A stretch of DNA of 64,000 bases from Pictodentalium vernedei (GCA_031216915.1 CM062296.1:669370753-669434752), one strand, 5' to 3'. Counted from the first letter of the stretch, positions 48,401 through 59,500 are shown. Translations and numbers: made by a program. The notes: generated from the letters alone by a model not told the origin.

Positions 48401-48825
48401 TTCTACCACCCTCGCAGCTTTGTACCATTAGTTTTTTGTACTATTACTATTTGACTTGTAGCACTATTGCAGGCTTGCTAACTATCTCCAATTGAACGAA
48501 CGACTAAAATCCCATCGAGCAAATAAGCCACAGAGTAATGGGTCGAACGAGTGCATCCACATTCGACTCTTATCTTCAGCTCGGGAAAAAGTGGAGCCGA
48601 AAGCTAGACTTTTTCAAAAAGGGATTCCGTAGGGATTCAATAAAAGGTATTCTATAAGCGGGATTCCATAAGTGAGATTCCAAGCCCTATATAGCTCCTA
48701 TAAGGTGGTCTTACCATCGGTTTCAGCCTTCCGTCCTATGACTAGCTTGTACTGTGTAGTACTGTATCCTATAATCTTCTTCTCCCCTTCTACCATTCCT
48801 GCTGATTTGAAGCACTACTCTAGGC
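48401..48825 (-). repeat. Module C, right arm
   Basis: Inverse of 39040-39465. Confidence 0.8.
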
Positions 48826-48889
48826 TTGCTAACTGCCACATATTACCTCTACCCTAGGCCAAGTCTTAGAATGTCAAAGAACCATCCAT

Positions 48890-50040
48890 ACCCTTCTAGG
48901 AGACTGGAAACCAAGCATATACCACACAGCAGTACATTTCATACAACCTATACCATATATGGGATAGCACACCAGCCCAGGTGGATTGTTGTTCCAATGG
49001 TTAACATGGGACCTAAGTCGGTATATACCGCCCATACTATTCTACTGCACTACAGAAGACATTACCCCCCGCCCACAATAGCTCTTCTCCTAGCATTACG
49101 TTCCACCTATACCAGCCATAGGATAACATGAAGCATAAGGTCGATTACTAGTACCAAGGGAAAAGTTGAACCAACAGGGATATAAAAAAACGTCCTTTAC
49201 TTCCTAACAAGACAACAATGGATTACCTCTACTCAACAATACTGCTTGGCCTATCATTACGCAATACCTGTACCATCCGTGGGTCAGCACACCGTCCTAG
49301 GTAGATAATGGTGCGGCTACCGTTCTAAACTACCAGGCCTTACCCCTTCCCACAATACTGGTTGTTCTAGCGATACGTACTATCTATACCAGTCAGAGGA
49401 TAAATTGAAGCATTAGGTGGATTAATAGTTCGAAGGGCTAACATGGGACCCCTGGGGTGAGGTGCGAACATCCCATACTGCCATACTAGGCGACCATGCA
49501 TTACCACCACCCACCCTACAATACCGTCTGGCCCAGCATTACATACTCCCTATATCAGTCATAGGACAGTACAAAGCAATCGGCAGGTTGATACAACAAG
49601 GATTAAGATGGGATCTATAAGGCTCATACTATACTACAAATCCAAACCACCAAGGAATATTTCGCAATACCACACGAGACGACGACCATGCATTACCCCA
49701 ACCCACAATACTGGTTAACCTAGCATTACGTACTACCTATATCAGTCATAGGATAGTACAAAGCAATCGGCAGGCTGATACAACAAGGATTAATTAAGAT
49801 TGGATCTACAATGATATATTACGCCCATACTATACTGCAAATCCAAATCACCAAGGACTATTTCGCAATACCGCACGAGACGATGACCATGCATTACCCC
49901 ACCCGACAATACTGGTTAACCTAGCATTACGTGCTATCTATACCAGTTGTAGGATAATATGAAGGTTGATTAGTAGTACCAATGGCTAATAGTATACCTA
50001 AAGGGGTATATACCACCCTTACTATACTACGATATCAGTC
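48890..50040 (-). repeat. Module H tandem repeats, right arm
   Basis: About six units with AGCATTACGTACTACCTAT, CAGTCATAGGATA and CACAATACTGGTTAACCTAG, inverse relatives of 42113-43080. Confidence 0.7.
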
Positions 50041-50094
50041 AAGTACGAGAATCCCGACACACCCTGACCCGAAAGATGTCATACCACATTGTAT

Positions 50095-50445
50095 ATGGTT
50101 CAACAACAGCGGTCAACGTTTTCTGACGTCATGGTGCGCATAATGACGTCACGACGTCCATAGCAACGTCAAACATTTCGCGGGAATATTTTTCTCGAGA
50201 AACCCCACCTTCACCATTAATTTCCATCATACCCCACACTATATATCCATAGCCCTGTGTTTACATATATCACTGCAGATGTCATAGCATACTATATATG
50301 CAGTACGTACATCGCGTGCAGGATTTGGTCAGGTTGCAACCCAAAAAGTCCGGTTCCTATGTGAATTTAACAATAGCAGCTTCCCCAAAAGTCCGGGTAA
50401 TAGCGCACGATCGGGTACATGCTATACTACTAACCAATAATCGAA
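50095..50445 (-). repeat. Modules G and B, right arm
   Basis: Inverse of 40690-41060 and 38876-38990; again carries clustered TGACGTCA-type motifs. Confidence 0.75.
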
Positions 50446-50454
50446 TGGCTAATT

Positions 50455-51030
50455 AATTTGTAAAAACAGTCTTCTAATAAACTGTAAAAACAGTCTCCTA
50501 ATAATCTGTAAATACAGTTTACTAATCTGTAAAAACAGTTTATTAATCTGTAAAAACAGTCTCGTAATAATCTGTAAAAACAGTCTCGTAATAATCTGTA
50601 AAAACAGTCTCGTAATAAACTGTAAATACAGTTTAGTAAACTGTAAATACAGTTTATTAATCTGTAAAAACAGTCTCGTAATAAACTGTAAAAACAGTCT
50701 CGTAATAATCTGTAAAAACAGTCTCGTAATAAACTGTAAATACAGTTTACTAAACTGTAAATACAGTTTATTAATCTGTAAAAACAGTCTCGTAATAAAC
50801 TGTAAAAACAGTCTCGTAATAATCTGTAAAAACAGTCTCGTAATAAACTGTAAATACAGTTTACTAAACTGTAAATACAGTTTATTAATCTGTAAAAACA
50901 GTCTCGTAATAAACTGTTAAAACAGTCTCGTAATAATCTGTAAAAACAGTCTCGTAATAAACTGTAAATACAGTTTATTAATCTTTAAAAACAGTTTATT
51001 AAACTGTATAAACAGTTTATTAAATGAAAA
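50455..51030 (-). repeat. Right terminal tandem array
   Basis: Inverse of 38138-38860: CTGTAAAAACAGTCTCGTAA and CTGTAAATACAGTTTA units, fewer copies than on the left. Confidence 0.9.
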
Positions 51031-51056
51031 GATCCTGACCTTAATACGCTGCCGTA

Positions 51057-51062
51057 GAGTTA
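51057..51062. repeat. Target-site duplication, right copy (GAGTTA)
   Basis: Follows the element end CGCTGCCGTA directly. Confidence 0.9.
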
Positions 51063-51552
51063 CGACATAGACGATTTGAACAATTACATTCAGACGCGAA
51101 TGAAGACGGATGGAAAGGGAAGCAACAAGATCAGACTCGCTCCCAATCCTAATACCTTACAGACGATTTTGGATTTGGAAGATAATTTTCGAGTGGATTT
51201 CAACACGGACGATTCTATAGGCAAGATGTTGGGATTCGATCGAAAGATGTATCGAGGCCACGCGGCATCTGAAAATATGGTCGACATTCTCGCAGTCAAT
51301 AGCATTCTGGTGAACGTGGACGTGATTGCTGGAAGCTACGTGAATGGTAGCGCTCAACCGACGATCTATTCCTTCTTTCCAAACGTGTCGCCGGGTTATA
51401 AGATCGTGGAGCGACCTCGAAATTTAGTTTATCTACCAGTGATTTTAGACACGTTGTATAGTCTCAAAACCACGTTGACGGATCAAAATGGTGAACTGTC
51501 AGATCTTCGCGGAGAGAGAGTGACGATACGATTTCACATAAGAGAAATATAA
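51057..51552 (+). pseudogene. Penton-like capsid protein, C-terminal part
   Basis: Open from the duplicated target to TAA at 51550. The DIDDLNNYIQTRM segment at its start has no own ATG at the junction. Beta-rich sequence (LAVNSILVNVDVIAGSYVNG, VTIRFHIREI end) fits a jelly-roll C-terminal half. Continuous in frame with 37850-38115 once one GAGTTA and the insertion are removed. No codon inside it is damaged, so the insertion may be more recent than the stops elsewhere, or this part escaped them by chance. Confidence 0.65.
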
Positions 51553-51568
51553 AAGCAAAAAAATTGTG

Positions 51569-51589
51569 TATATATATAGATAACAAAAA
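51569..51589 (+). promoter_or_regulatory. Putative promoter, TATATA-AGA type
   Basis: TATATATATAGATAACAAAA about 110 bp upstream of ATG 51683. Confidence 0.5.
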
Positions 51590-51682
51590 TAAAATAAACG
51601 CAATATTAATTTTACAAAATTATTTTAATATAATTATTAAACAAGAAACAATTGAAGTAAATATATTTTAAAAAACAGAATT

Positions 51683-52294
51683 ATGACAGAATACGTGGTT
51701 AAAAACGTGAACATATCCGCAGGACAGAGGAAGAAACTTAAGAGAGCGTTAACAACTCGAGGCGAGGCGGTGAGATTCAAATTCACTCACGAAGATCTGA
51801 CGACAGGCGGTCAGGATTCGATCGCCTGGACCAGAAGTCAAATCAAAAGGATGGAGAAAGCGATTCGCGATGGAAGAGGGTTGACGGTGAAAATTGATCC
51901 CGCTCAATTGAGATACAATTTGAGAATGAAAGGTGGTTTCCTACCGCTATTGGCAGGAATAGCCGCAAAAGCATTACCCTTCGCCACAAAGGCACTACCC
52001 TTTCTCGGAAAGACTCTCGGCGTGGGAGCTCTCACGGGACTCGCTAGTTCGGCAGTTGAGAAATTAATGGGTGGCAGCGGACTGTTTTTGAAGAAGGGAG
52101 GAGCCGTGTGTCGCGTCCATGTAGACGACAGCGGTAAAGGATTGTATCTAGAACCCATTAGAGGTGGCAACTCTCTGAGAGGAAACGGTCTCTATCTGAA
52201 GAGTGGACAGAACGTTGAGCGACTCGGCAAGGGGTTGTTGCTCGGTGAGAATTCGCCATTTAAGAATATACCGATTTTGAATATGTTATTATAA
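51683..52294 (+). CDS. pVI/pX-like minor virion protein with hydrophobic centre
   Basis: 203 codons, intact. Residues 1-75 are basic and mixed. Residues about 84-133 are a Gly/Ala/Leu-rich hydrophobic or amphipathic stretch (GGFLPLLAGIAAKALPFATK, then FLGKTLGVGALTGLASSAVE) like membrane-active minor capsid proteins of adenovirus-like elements. The C-terminal third has glycine-rich short repeats (GGSGLFLKKGG, GKGLYLEPIRGG, GNGLYLKSGQ, GKGLLLGE). Place directly after the penton-like gene fits. A role in membrane passage or capsid cementing is inferred from composition and family context. Confidence 0.6.
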   Translation: MTEYVVKNVNISAGQRKKLKRALTTRGEAVRFKFTHEDLTTGGQDSIAWTRSQIKRMEKAIRDGRGLTVKIDPAQLRYNLRMKGGFLPLLAGIAAKALPFATKALPFLGKTLGVGALTGLASSAVEKLMGGSGLFLKKGGAVCRVHVDDSGKGLYLEPIRGGNSLRGNGLYLKSGQNVERLGKGLLLGENSPFKNIPILNMLL

Positions 52295-52347
52295 TATAAA
52301 ATTATATAAAATATAAATCATAGAAAGTAGAAAATAATATATTTAAA

Positions 52348-52803
52348 ATGGGTAAAAAAGTGGAGAAACAAATTTATCACCTGGATGAAAAGGTGGAGAA
52401 ATAATTTGACGATAATGACGAACATCGCAAGACAGAGAGCGAAAAAATAAAAAAATGGTTAGACGCTAATGATGGATATCTAAGGAAAGAACTAATGAAA
52501 GAGATAGATAAAGTGCGGGATAGACGGTTGAGAATGAGACAACTCTTTCCCCCGTCACCACTACCTTCTGAAGAGAATGGTAACGATGCGAGTGTTACCA
52601 AGAGATGCACAACATTCGTTCATAATTATGATTCGGATGAACAAAAATGTTGTTATAAACGTATCATATCACAAAGAAAAAGAAAAAAAGAAAAAGAAGA
52701 AGAATCGACGCTGAAAATTGAGAGAAAAGGAAACGTTATTATAATATATGGTGATAGTGAAGAAGAAGGAAAACAAAAAAAAGAAAAAAGTAATGAGATC
52801 TAA
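52348..52803 (+). pseudogene. Small charged hypothetical protein with an early stop
   Basis: ATG 52348 opens a Lys/Glu-rich frame of 151 codons interrupted at codon 19 by TAA (52402-52404); reading continues in the same frame to TAA at 52801. The later part has a helical KELMKEIDKVRDRRLRMRQL segment, two cysteines close together and a basic-acidic tail. No family recognised. Its last codons lie inside the 3'-end palindrome at 52784-52826. Confidence 0.45.
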
Positions 52804-52826
52804 AGATGATGTTATTACTTTTTTTT
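52784..52826. terminator. 3'-end palindrome 1
   Basis: AAAAAAGTAATGAGATC and GATGTTATTACTTTTTT (imperfect) between convergent genes ending at 52803 (plus) and 52865 (minus). Confidence 0.5.
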
Positions 52827-52864
52827 TTTCATTTTTCTTCGCTAAAAATCAATCACTCTATTGT

Positions 52865-53314
52865 TTATATTTCCAAGTCCGTTATTAGCATGTTGGCACT
52901 CGTGTCTTCTCCTTTTTCGAAAACGTGTTGAATGTTTATCTTTACTCTTTTGAGTTTTTTTACATCGGTCAACTCGCTCTCACCACCCAATTTCTCCACG
53001 AGTTCGAATGAGATGTTTGGAAATATGTAATTTCCATAGGGCAACGACAAATCGTCCTTGTCGAATTCTCTATCTTCGGCGATGACGATGTTCTGCAGAT
53101 CGCTTTGGTACTCGTAAATCAAATCGAGCGCGGCTTCGTCCAATTTCAAAGGCATCTTATATTTGTCGTATTTGTGCTCTAAGCCCTTCGTCTCGACCTC
53201 GTTCAATTCGATGGGATCGTGTCATTGTAATCTATAGATTTTATGACTGAATTTCTTATTCGTTTCGACTCGTTTCAATTTCAATTCGCATCTTTTAGGT
53301 GTTGTTGTCCTCAT
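52865..53314 (-). pseudogene. Hypothetical protein, tandem paralogue 1, with internal TGA
   Basis: ATG at 53314 and shared start motif TPKRCELKLKRVE with the gene at 54006. An extra in-frame TGA (53222-53224) sits between the codons that are adjacent in the paralogue (before HDP), a 3-base insertion. The remaining 113 codons are well conserved with the paralogue (LKLDEA, YQSDL, AEDREFDKDDL, VKKLKRVKINIQ, NMLITDLEI). No known fold; acidic, single-domain. Preceded by one of three near-identical upstream regions. Confidence 0.55.
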
Positions 53315-53400
53315 GATCGATTATTTGGTTTTTTGTTTTTACGAATTCTTGCAAATAATGTATATTTTAAATTTTGTATTTTAATAATTTGTTTAAAAAA

Positions 53401-53425
53401 AGTTTTTGTTTTATATATATAAAGA
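53401..53425 (-). promoter_or_regulatory. Putative promoter, duplicated unit 1
   Basis: TATATATAAAACAAAAAC about 100 bp upstream of ATG 53314, in an upstream block shared with the next two minus-strand genes. Confidence 0.5.
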
Positions 53426-53484
53426 GCAGAAAAAACAAAAGTTGTTTTTAATTTTAATTTCTTTAATGTGAAAATTTTTTTTGT

Positions 53485-53523
53485 AAAAAGTAATGAGATC
53501 ACTTTTAGATCTCATTACTTTTT
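53485..53523. terminator. 3'-end palindrome 2
   Basis: Perfect 16-bp arms AAAAAGTAATGAGATC / GATCTCATTACTTTTT with a 7-base loop, 37 bp past the stop of the gene at 53560-54006. It works in either orientation as drawn. Confidence 0.6.
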
Positions 53524-53559
53524 TTCCTTCTTCTTTGCTAAAATCAATCTCTCTATTGT

Positions 53560-54006
53560 TTATATTTCCAAGTCCGTTATTAGCATGTTGACATGCGTCA
53601 TTTTCTCACTTACGAAAATGTCTTGTATGTTTATCTTTACTCTTTTAAGTTTTTTTACATCGGTGAACGCGCTCTCACCACCCGATTTGTCCAAGAGTTC
53701 GAGTGAGATTATTGGATATATGTAATTTCTAAAGAACAACAACAAATCGTCCTTGTCGAATTTTCTGTCTTCGGCGACGATGATATTATTCACCAGATCG
53801 CTTTGGTACTCACAAAACAAATCGAGCATGGCTTCATCCAATTTCAAACACATATGATATTTGTCGTAGTAGCGCTCTAAGCCCATCGTCTTGACCTCAT
53901 TCAATTCGTTGGGATCGTGTTGTAATGTATAGATTTTAAAACCTAATTTCGTACACGCTTCGACTCGTTTCAATTTCAATTCGCATCTTTTAGGTGTTGC
54001 TGTCAT
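53560..54006 (-). CDS. Hypothetical protein, tandem paralogue 2, intact
   Basis: 148 codons. Same family as 52865-53314 and the only intact member. Begins MTATPKRCELKLKRVEACT, ends NMLITDLEI. No signal peptide, membrane segment or motif recognised. Duplication together with its promoter suggests selection for dose or diversification, common for accessory virus genes. Confidence 0.6.
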   Translation of the reverse strand: MTATPKRCELKLKRVEACTKLGFKIYTLQHDPNELNEVKTMGLERYYDKYHMCLKLDEAMLDLFCEYQSDLVNNIIVAEDRKFDKDDLLLFFRNYIYPIISLELLDKSGGESAFTDVKKLKRVKINIQDIFVSEKMTHVNMLITDLEI

Positions 54007-54097
54007 GATCGATTATTTGTTTTTTTTTGTTTTACGAATTCTTGCAAATAATGTATATTTTAAATTTTTGTATTTAAATAATTTGTTTAAAAAGTTT

Positions 54098-54122
54098 TTT
54101 TTCTCTTTAAATATATATAAAA
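54098..54122 (-). promoter_or_regulatory. Putative promoter, duplicated unit 2
   Basis: TATATATTTAAAGAGAAAAA about 105 bp upstream of ATG 54006. Confidence 0.55.
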
Positions 54123-54238
54123 GTTAAATTTTAACATCTTTTTTCGTATTAATTTAACTTTTTTTTTTCACGAGTTTTTAGAACGGGCAAGACATCGAAC
54201 GTTTAAAAATTAGCCTTCGCATCTTGCAGTTATCATCA

Positions 54239-54560
54239 TCTATTGAGAAGGAATCGGGTGACATGAACACGCGTCTGCTTCACGGAAATTTGTTTTGAAC
54301 CTCGTGCGAGACTTCGCGTAAAAGTCGTAAGAGTTCTATTTTCTTGAACCTTCTTTTTTAATAGTTCGAACGACATTGTCGATTAATTTTTGTTCGCTAA
54401 TAGTATTACAATTTGATTTTCTATCGCAAATCGTATCGTTTTCTTTCGAAATGCGTAAATATAAATTACGATTTTTTTCTTCTTGGTTTTTTGGAGAATA
54501 ACGATTTATTAAACAACGTCGACGTTTATGTCGAGATTCCGTCGTGGATGTTGTCATCAT
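54239..54560 (-). pseudogene. Small basic hypothetical protein behind the third promoter copy
   Basis: ATG 54560, 74 codons, Lys/Arg/Asn-rich (SRHKRRRCLINRY), to TAG at 54336; the same frame then stays open about 31 codons to TAG near 54239, so the first TAG may be a lesion. Not similar to the two paralogues although the 110-bp upstream block and the first codons (M-TST/M-TAT) are shared. Confidence 0.4.
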
Positions 54561-54652
54561 GATCGATTATTTGTTTTTTTTTGTTTTACGAATTCTTGCA
54601 AATAATGTATATTTTAAATTTTTGTATTTTAAATAATTTGTTTAAAAAGTTT

Positions 54653-54675
54653 TTTTCTCTTTATATATATAAGTT
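54653..54675 (-). promoter_or_regulatory. Putative promoter, duplicated unit 3
   Basis: TATATATATAAAGAGAAAAA about 105 bp upstream of ATG 54560; the most complete form of the motif. Confidence 0.55.
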
Positions 54676-54861
54676 AAATTTTTAACATCCTTTTTTTTCT
54701 CGTTTTTTTTTAACGTTAAGGAACATAAAAAAATAGATTAATTTCATCAAAAAAATATTTTTTTTTCACATTAAAAAAACAAAACTTTTCAAACAAATTA
54801 TTTAAAATACAAAATTCGAAAAAATATATTCTTACAAAATGAAACAAACAGATAAAAAAAA

Positions 54862-57800
54862 ATGGAAAATTTAAATGAGAAAACCATACCTCAGTTAAAC
54901 GAGATTTGTAAACTATTAAAAATTTCACATTTCAGAAATCATAGAACTAAATCAAAAAAGATTGAAGTTATACAGAAACATTTGCGAAATGATGGAAAGG
55001 CAAACGAAATGCCAATAGCAACGACATCAAAAAATGCATCGGTTGTGAAAAATGAGAAGAAGAAAAAGATAGTAAAAGGAATCAAAATGCCGATAGCAAC
55101 GACGTCAAAAAATGCATCGGTTGTGAAAAATGAGAAGAAAAAAAAGATAGTAAAAGGAATCGAAATGCCGACGTCGAAAAAACCAAAAACGTTTCGATTG
55201 TGAAAAATAAGAAGATGACTAAACGAAAAGCCGTTGAAGAAGAACTTCAAGTTTCCAAAGAAAAGAAAAGAAAAACTAAAACGAAAACGAGTGATGCACA
55301 TTAGATTCTAGGCAAACGAGATATATCGAGCGAACTTCGACGAGCAATAGACAAAGGGAAAGGAGAAGAATATCTAGCGTGACTCACTGCGGAACTATTT
55401 CAATCGAAGTCCGTGGAACGGGAAAGTGCGATCAAAGGTATTTTTAAAACTTTCGACGTGGTTCCCTCATTGAAGAAAATCGATCCGAAATTGTTCATGG
55501 AATGGGTGAAGAAAAAAGTATTGAATTTGTTTCGCAAACACATGAACGTGGGACTAAAAATTAAGATGATACTCCATTGCGTGATGAATAAAATCGACGT
55601 GAAGTCCGGCGAGAGCATCGTGAAAAATGCATATTTCAGATCTAACGTCGAACCCTTATTTCGAGGTTCATATTTATCAGACGTTTTCGAAAAGATGCAA
55701 GACAAGAAGTTGACGTCTCTCGTGAATTATCAACATGAAGGTAGTAATTGGACATTCGATGAGATGTTGAAACTCGAAATTCACATAACTAAAAACGATT
55801 TGTTGAAAGGGTCTTCCTACGTGAAATTACCGTATTTCCTAGCAAAAAAACACGTCGTGATCAACATGAAAAATAAAGATGATCAGAGTTTTAAATGGGC
55901 AGTCACTTCCGCTTTATACCCTGTCAAAATGAACATCGAAAGAGTTTCTTCTTACGAGGTAACTTCTAAAAATCTCGATTGGACTGGAGTGACTTTTCCA
56001 ATGCAGTTAAAACACATCGAACGTTTCGAGGCACAAAATCCCACCATAGCGGTGAACGTCTTGGGATACGACGAAAAACGAAAGATCTATCCTCTCAGAC
56101 TGACTTCGTATCTCGGAAGAGAAAAGACGATTATTTTATTATTGATTTCGAATGGTGACAATCATCATTATTGTTGGGTTAAACATCTGAGCCGATTACT
56201 GTCGAAACAAAATAATAATCATAATGGAAAGATATCTTTATGTTACAATTCCATGAACGTGTTTCACAGCAAAGACTCGTTGGTGAAACATCAGGAATAT
56301 TGCAACGAAAATCAAGGTGTCGCCGTCGAAATGCCCAAACCCAACACCATCGTGAAGTTTGAAAATCACAATAGAAGGTTAAAAGTACCATTCATCGTGT
56401 ACGCCGATTTCGAATGTTTCACCACGAAAATGAGTTCCTGTCAACCCAACGCTCTTCAAAGTTACGTCGAAAAATATCAAAAACACATACCTTCGGGCTA
56501 TTGCATTTACGTGAAATGCACTTTCGACTCGCAACATGACATGGGTCCCTTCACCTACACGAAACAGTATGAAGATGACGATTGGGCTCAAAGGTTCGTG
56601 GAAGAGTTAGAATGGAAACTTCAAATGTTATACGACAAATTCAAAACTCCGGCAAAAATGATCATCAGGCGAGAGCAGCAGGATGAAAATAACAGAGCCA
56701 CCGAATGTCACATATGCAGACAATCGTTCGACGAGAATTCAACGGAAAATAAGAAGGTCAGAGACCAAGATCATTACTCGGGTCTGTATCGCAGTCCGGC
56801 TCACAGCAAGTGTAATTTAAAATATCGAGATGCCGCTTTCTATCCGGTGATGTTTCACAATCTCTCGGGTTATGACAGTCATCTGTTCATGAAAAATCTC
56901 GGCACCTCACACAAAGAATTAAATTGCATCGCGAACAGTGAAGAAAGATACATTTCCTTCATGAAATGGAAGCTCATGGAGGAGAAAAGAGTAACCGATG
57001 GAGAGACGTTGGAAGAAAAAACGAAATTCATTCATAGATGCATACGTTTCATCGACAGTTTTAAATTCATGTCGACCGCTCTAGAAAAATTAGTCAATAA
57101 CATGAGCAAGGATAAATTTAAAATCATGAACGAACATTTCGGAGAACGAGTAGACATCATGTTGAGGAAAGGAGTCTATCCTTACGATTACATGAACGAT
57201 CGAAAGAGATTCGAAGACACTGCACTACCTTCGAAAGAAGATTTTTATTCGAAATTATACGAATCCGACATTTCCGACGAGAATTACGAACACGCTAAAA
57301 ACGTGTGGAAATCATTCGATATGAAAACCATGGGAGATTATCATGATCTCTATCTGAAGACTGACGTTCTACTCTTGGCAGACGTGTTCGAAAATTTTCG
57401 AGACGTCTGTTGTCGAAATTATGATCTGGATCCCGCTTGGTATTTCACCACACCCGGTTTGGCGTGGGACGCTCTGTTGAAGACCACCGAAGTCCAGTTG
57501 GAATTATTATCCAACGTGGACATGTTGCTCATGTTCGAAAGGGCTGCGAGAGGTGGCGTCTCGATGATCTCCCACAGACATTCTGAGGCTAACAATCCCT
57601 ACATGAAAGAAGGTTTCGATTCGAAACTGTCGACTAAATACATACAGTATTGGGACGCTAATAATCTGTACGGTTGGGCTATGAGTCATCGTTTACCGAT
57701 TGGAAATTTTGAATGGGTGAAGGAACCGGAAGAGATGCAAAAATGGAGAGACTATCCTTGCATTTTAGAAGTCGATTTGAACTATCCAGAAGAATTACAC

Positions 57801-59012
57801 GATCCACACAACGATTATCCGCTGGCTCCCAAACGAATGGAACCGAAAGAAGGAGACGAGGAAAAACTCATTCCCAATTTATTTAACAAACGTAACTACG
57901 TCATCTACAGCAAGAATTTGAAACAGTACGTCGATTACGGGATGAAATTAGTCAACATACATCGCATCATTCGATTCGACGAAGAGCCTTGGATGAAAAA
58001 ATACATCGATCTCAACACGAATCTCAGAACTCGAGTTGAGAACGATTTTGAAAAAGATTTCTTCAAACTCATGAACAACTGCGTGAATGGCAAATCAATG
58101 GAAAACATCAGGAAGAGAACCGACGTTCAACTCGTCACGTCTGAGAAAAGAGCTAAATCATTAGTGGTGAAACTCAATTACAAACACCGAACCATATTCA
58201 ACGAAAATCTAGTGGCCGTTCACATGCAAAAGATGCACCTGAAGTTTGACAAACTGTATTATCTCGGACCGATCATCTTAGATATCAGCAAGCAATTGAT
58301 GTACGAGTTTCACTACGATTACGTCAAACGAAAATTTGGTGATAAAGCCAATCTACTGTTCACCGACACGGACAGTTTAGTTTATGAGATAGAGACAAAA
58401 GACGTCTACTGAGATATATCTCCGGACGTGGCCGAGTGGTTTGACAGGAGCAATTATCCCGTCAATCACCCATCCAACATTCAATCAAACGACAACAAGA
58501 AGGTGTTGGGTAAATTTAAGGACGAGAGCGGCGATAAACAGATCGTCGAATTCGTGGGCTTGAGACCCAAACTGTATGCTTATCGTCTAGAAGATGATGA
58601 AGAGATCAAGAAGTGCAAAGGCATTAAAGCGTGCGTGGTGAAGAAAAACATCTCTTTCCAAGAGTATAAAGATTGTCTGTTAGGAAGTGGTCCGGTGTAT
58701 AAGACTATGAAATCGATTCGAAGCGAAAATCACAACTTGTATACCGAAATAGTCAACAAGATTTCGCTGACGGCCGACGATGATAAGAGATTCGTGTTAG
58801 ACGATAAAATAAGCACTTTGGCACTCGGATATTGGACTGTGGATCTAATTAGAGATGATATGAATATGGATGATTGGATTCTAGATACGATTGTTGATGA
58901 TAGGATTCCAGAAAATCAAGAGGAATTAGACGAATTCAAAATTATAGAAATCGATAGAGACATCGAGAGTGTTAGTTTAAAAAGAAAAAGAAAAAAAAAT
59001 AGAAAAAAATAA
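54862..59012 (+). pseudogene. Protein-primed family B DNA polymerase with SAP-like N-terminus, broken
   Basis: Replicates the element. ATG 54862 opens a SAP-like segment (residues about 6-43, IPQLNEICKLLKISHFRN) and a duplicated Lys-rich linker. A frame change near 55172-55190 leads into a frame with TAG at 55302 and TGA at 55380 before the long open polymerase part (55413-58412). That part has exonuclease I YADFECF (56400-56420), an endonuclease-VII-like zinc site CHIC...AHSKCN (56707-56815), GYDSHLF, YLKTDVLLLADVFE, palm motif DANNLYGWAMS (57655), KLMNNCVNGKSM and TDTDSLVY near 58368. TGA 58410-58412 then interrupts it, and the family's C-terminal region stays open to 59012. Whether SAP belongs to the same protein is inferred from the frames. 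About 1380 codons, long for the family. Confidence 0.9.
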
Positions 59013-59065
59013 CGTCATTTTTAGTAAATTATAATAAAATAAATAAAAAAAATATATACGCATTT

Positions 59066-59500
59066 ATGAATAAGAAAATAAAGATATCCGTAGAAGGTGT
59101 CGTCTTACCTAACGAACCCCTATCCAACATCGATCTGTTGAATGCGGCAAAAGATTTGAAAATCAAAGATTTTCTAGGAGTGTTTTCCAGAGATGCATTG
59201 CCGAAGAGAAGACCTCGACAATTGGAATGCGGAATTTTAAATCTAAACGATTCATCGGGTGAAGGCACTCACTGGGTGGCGTGGATGAAGAACGGGAAGA
59301 AGAAAATTTTTTATTTCGACAGCTACGGAATCTTGCCGCCAAAAGAAATAAAGAACTATTTCAACAAATCGATGGTTCGTTACAACACGGAACAAGTGCA
59401 ATCACCACATCAAGTGTTTTGCGGTCACCTGTGTCTCTATGTTCTCAAGAGATGGTCTGAAGGAGATCGATTTCAAGACATTCTCAATGATTTACATTAG
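59066..59500 (+). CDS. Adenain-like cysteine protease
   Basis: 144 codons, intact. It would cleave capsid precursors during maturation. Catalytic residues of the adenain/Ulp1 (C5/C48) fold are in order: His69 in GEGTHWVAW, Asp85 in YFDSYG, Gln116 and Cys119 in HQVFCGHLCLYVL. Length is slightly short of adenovirus protease (about 200) but usual for Polintons. ATG 59066 lies 53 bp after the polymerase gene, with an A/T-only spacer. Confidence 0.9.
   Translation: MNKKIKISVEGVVLPNEPLSNIDLLNAAKDLKIKDFLGVFSRDALPKRRPRQLECGILNLNDSSGEGTHWVAWMKNGKKKIFYFDSYGILPPKEIKNYFNKSMVRYNTEQVQSPHQVFCGHLCLYVLKRWSEGDRFQDILNDLH

Larger units (their letters stand above)
38116..51056. mobile_element. 12.9-kb foldback element inserted in the penton-like gene
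   Basis: Both ends share TACGGCAGCGTATTA-GGTCAGG and about 60 further nearly identical bases in inverted orientation, then long tandem arrays. A 6-bp duplication GAGTTA flanks it. Inside are inverted modules in permuted order, microsatellites, an LTR fragment (43125-44537) and a solo LTR (45694-47330). No transposase or other gene is recognisable, so it is non-autonomous. Polinton integrases make 6-bp duplications, so mobilisation by such an integrase is possible but unproven. Confidence 0.9.

Noticed and set aside
55413-55415. GTG at 55413 as polymerase start
   Set aside because: An animal-type host uses ATG; the upstream frame continues with protein-like sequence between stops, so the 5' part is broken rather than absent.
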